DNA from: an uncultured Alphaproteobacteria bacterium
GTDB lineage: Bacteria > Pseudomonadota > Alphaproteobacteria > UBA6615
DNA: 53,303 bases
Reading direction: 5' to 3'
Assembly: GCA_943787445.1 (NCBI GenBank)
Contig: CALSML010000005.1
Location: 1 to 53,303 of the forward strand
Position numbers and translations under genes: made by a program. The notes beneath the pieces are model-generated. The model was not told where the DNA came from. It saw nothing but the letters and a program-made list of their open reading frames with translations, and searched no databases. The stretch's first letter is position 1; the number at the start of each line of letters is the position of its first letter. Of this stretch, positions 53,233-53,303 are shown piece after piece.

Positions 53233-53303
53233 ATGGCGGATCGCTTTGAACCCTTCGATCCTGACCAACTCTCTGCCGAGGCAAGGGCGGTCTATGACCG
53301 TAT
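53233..53303 (+). CDS. carboxymuconolactone decarboxylase family protein, N-terminal fragment
   Basis: Starts at ATG 53233 immediately after the FAH-family stop codon (TGA 53230-53232) and is cut by the window edge after about 23 residues. The visible sequence ADRFEPFDPDQLSAEARAVYDR is like the N-terminus of AhpD/CMD-family proteins. The call rests on that short stretch and the operon context. Confidence 0.45.
   Translation, partial: MADRFEPFDPDQLSAEARAVYDR

Noticed and set aside
1..53303. CRISPR arrays, tRNA or rRNA genes, insertion sequences or prophage
   Set aside because: I saw no regularly spaced repeats, cloverleaf-like sequences, transposase or integrase motifs, or phage structural genes.

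Overview
The window looks like a chromosomal stretch of a GC-rich alphaproteobacterium, probably a free-living or marine heterotroph. This rests on gene content: a TRAP transporter, SoeABC, a TIGR02186/TSUP pair, HyuAB, many acyl-CoA enzymes, and a SqrR/BigR-type ArsR repressor. No rRNA, tRNA, CRISPR array, integrase or insertion sequence is visible, and no gene-free stretch exceeds 300 bases.

Layout. 0-4 kb: end of a CocE-type hydrolase, homogentisate dioxygenase, a nucleoside-transporter gene with two in-frame stops, and a DUF2786 protein. 4-8.8 kb: crotonase, acyl-CoA dehydrogenase, frameshifted acyl-CoA ligase and a hydrolase, an acyl-CoA degradation operon. 9-12.2 kb: a complete TRAP transporter (DctP, DctQ, DctM) with a recognisable promoter and terminator, then an amidohydrolase and a rhodanese. 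13.7-20.8 kb: thioesterase, crotonase, an SDR / acyl-CoA dehydrogenase / APH-kinase run resembling the levulinate (lva) logic, alcohol dehydrogenase, a hydratase and an HSL-type esterase. 21-26.8 kb: HyuA, HyuB, an SDR and an MFS transporter. 26.8-33.4 kb: nitroreductase, acyl-CoA ligase, alpha/beta hydrolase, flavin reductase, methylmalonate-semialdehyde dehydrogenase and a lone MlaF-like ATPase.

33.4-43.4 kb is the most coherent system. A minus-strand operon runs from a SqrR/BigR-type regulator through a rhodanese, a TSUP sulfite exporter, a TIGR02186 protein, a universal stress protein and SoeA-SoeB-SoeC (cytoplasmic sulfite oxidation) to a PfkB kinase resembling sulfofructose kinase YihV. 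A TusA sulfur carrier and MtnA are transcribed divergently. The parts suggest sensing of persulfide, sulfur transfer, and disposal of sulfite by export and oxidation, possibly linked to a sulfonated sugar or polyol.

43.4-53.3 kb is a mixed region: two c-type cytochromes, a DUF1223 gene with two in-frame TGA codons, GDP-fucose synthase, a BadI-like hydrolase, a VOC protein, a tandem pair of interrupted racemase-fold genes, a cupin, an interrupted SnoaL-like gene, NIPSNAP, a fumarylacetoacetase-family enzyme, and the start of a probable carboxymuconolactone decarboxylase family gene.

The window has an unusual load of interrupted genes: seven in-frame stops in five genes and about eight single-base or short indels in five others, the indels mostly in G/C-rich runs. 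Some or all may be sequence error, and true decay cannot be separated from error without reads. TAG is a normal, very common terminator here (about four in ten genes), so general recoding of TAG is not supported.
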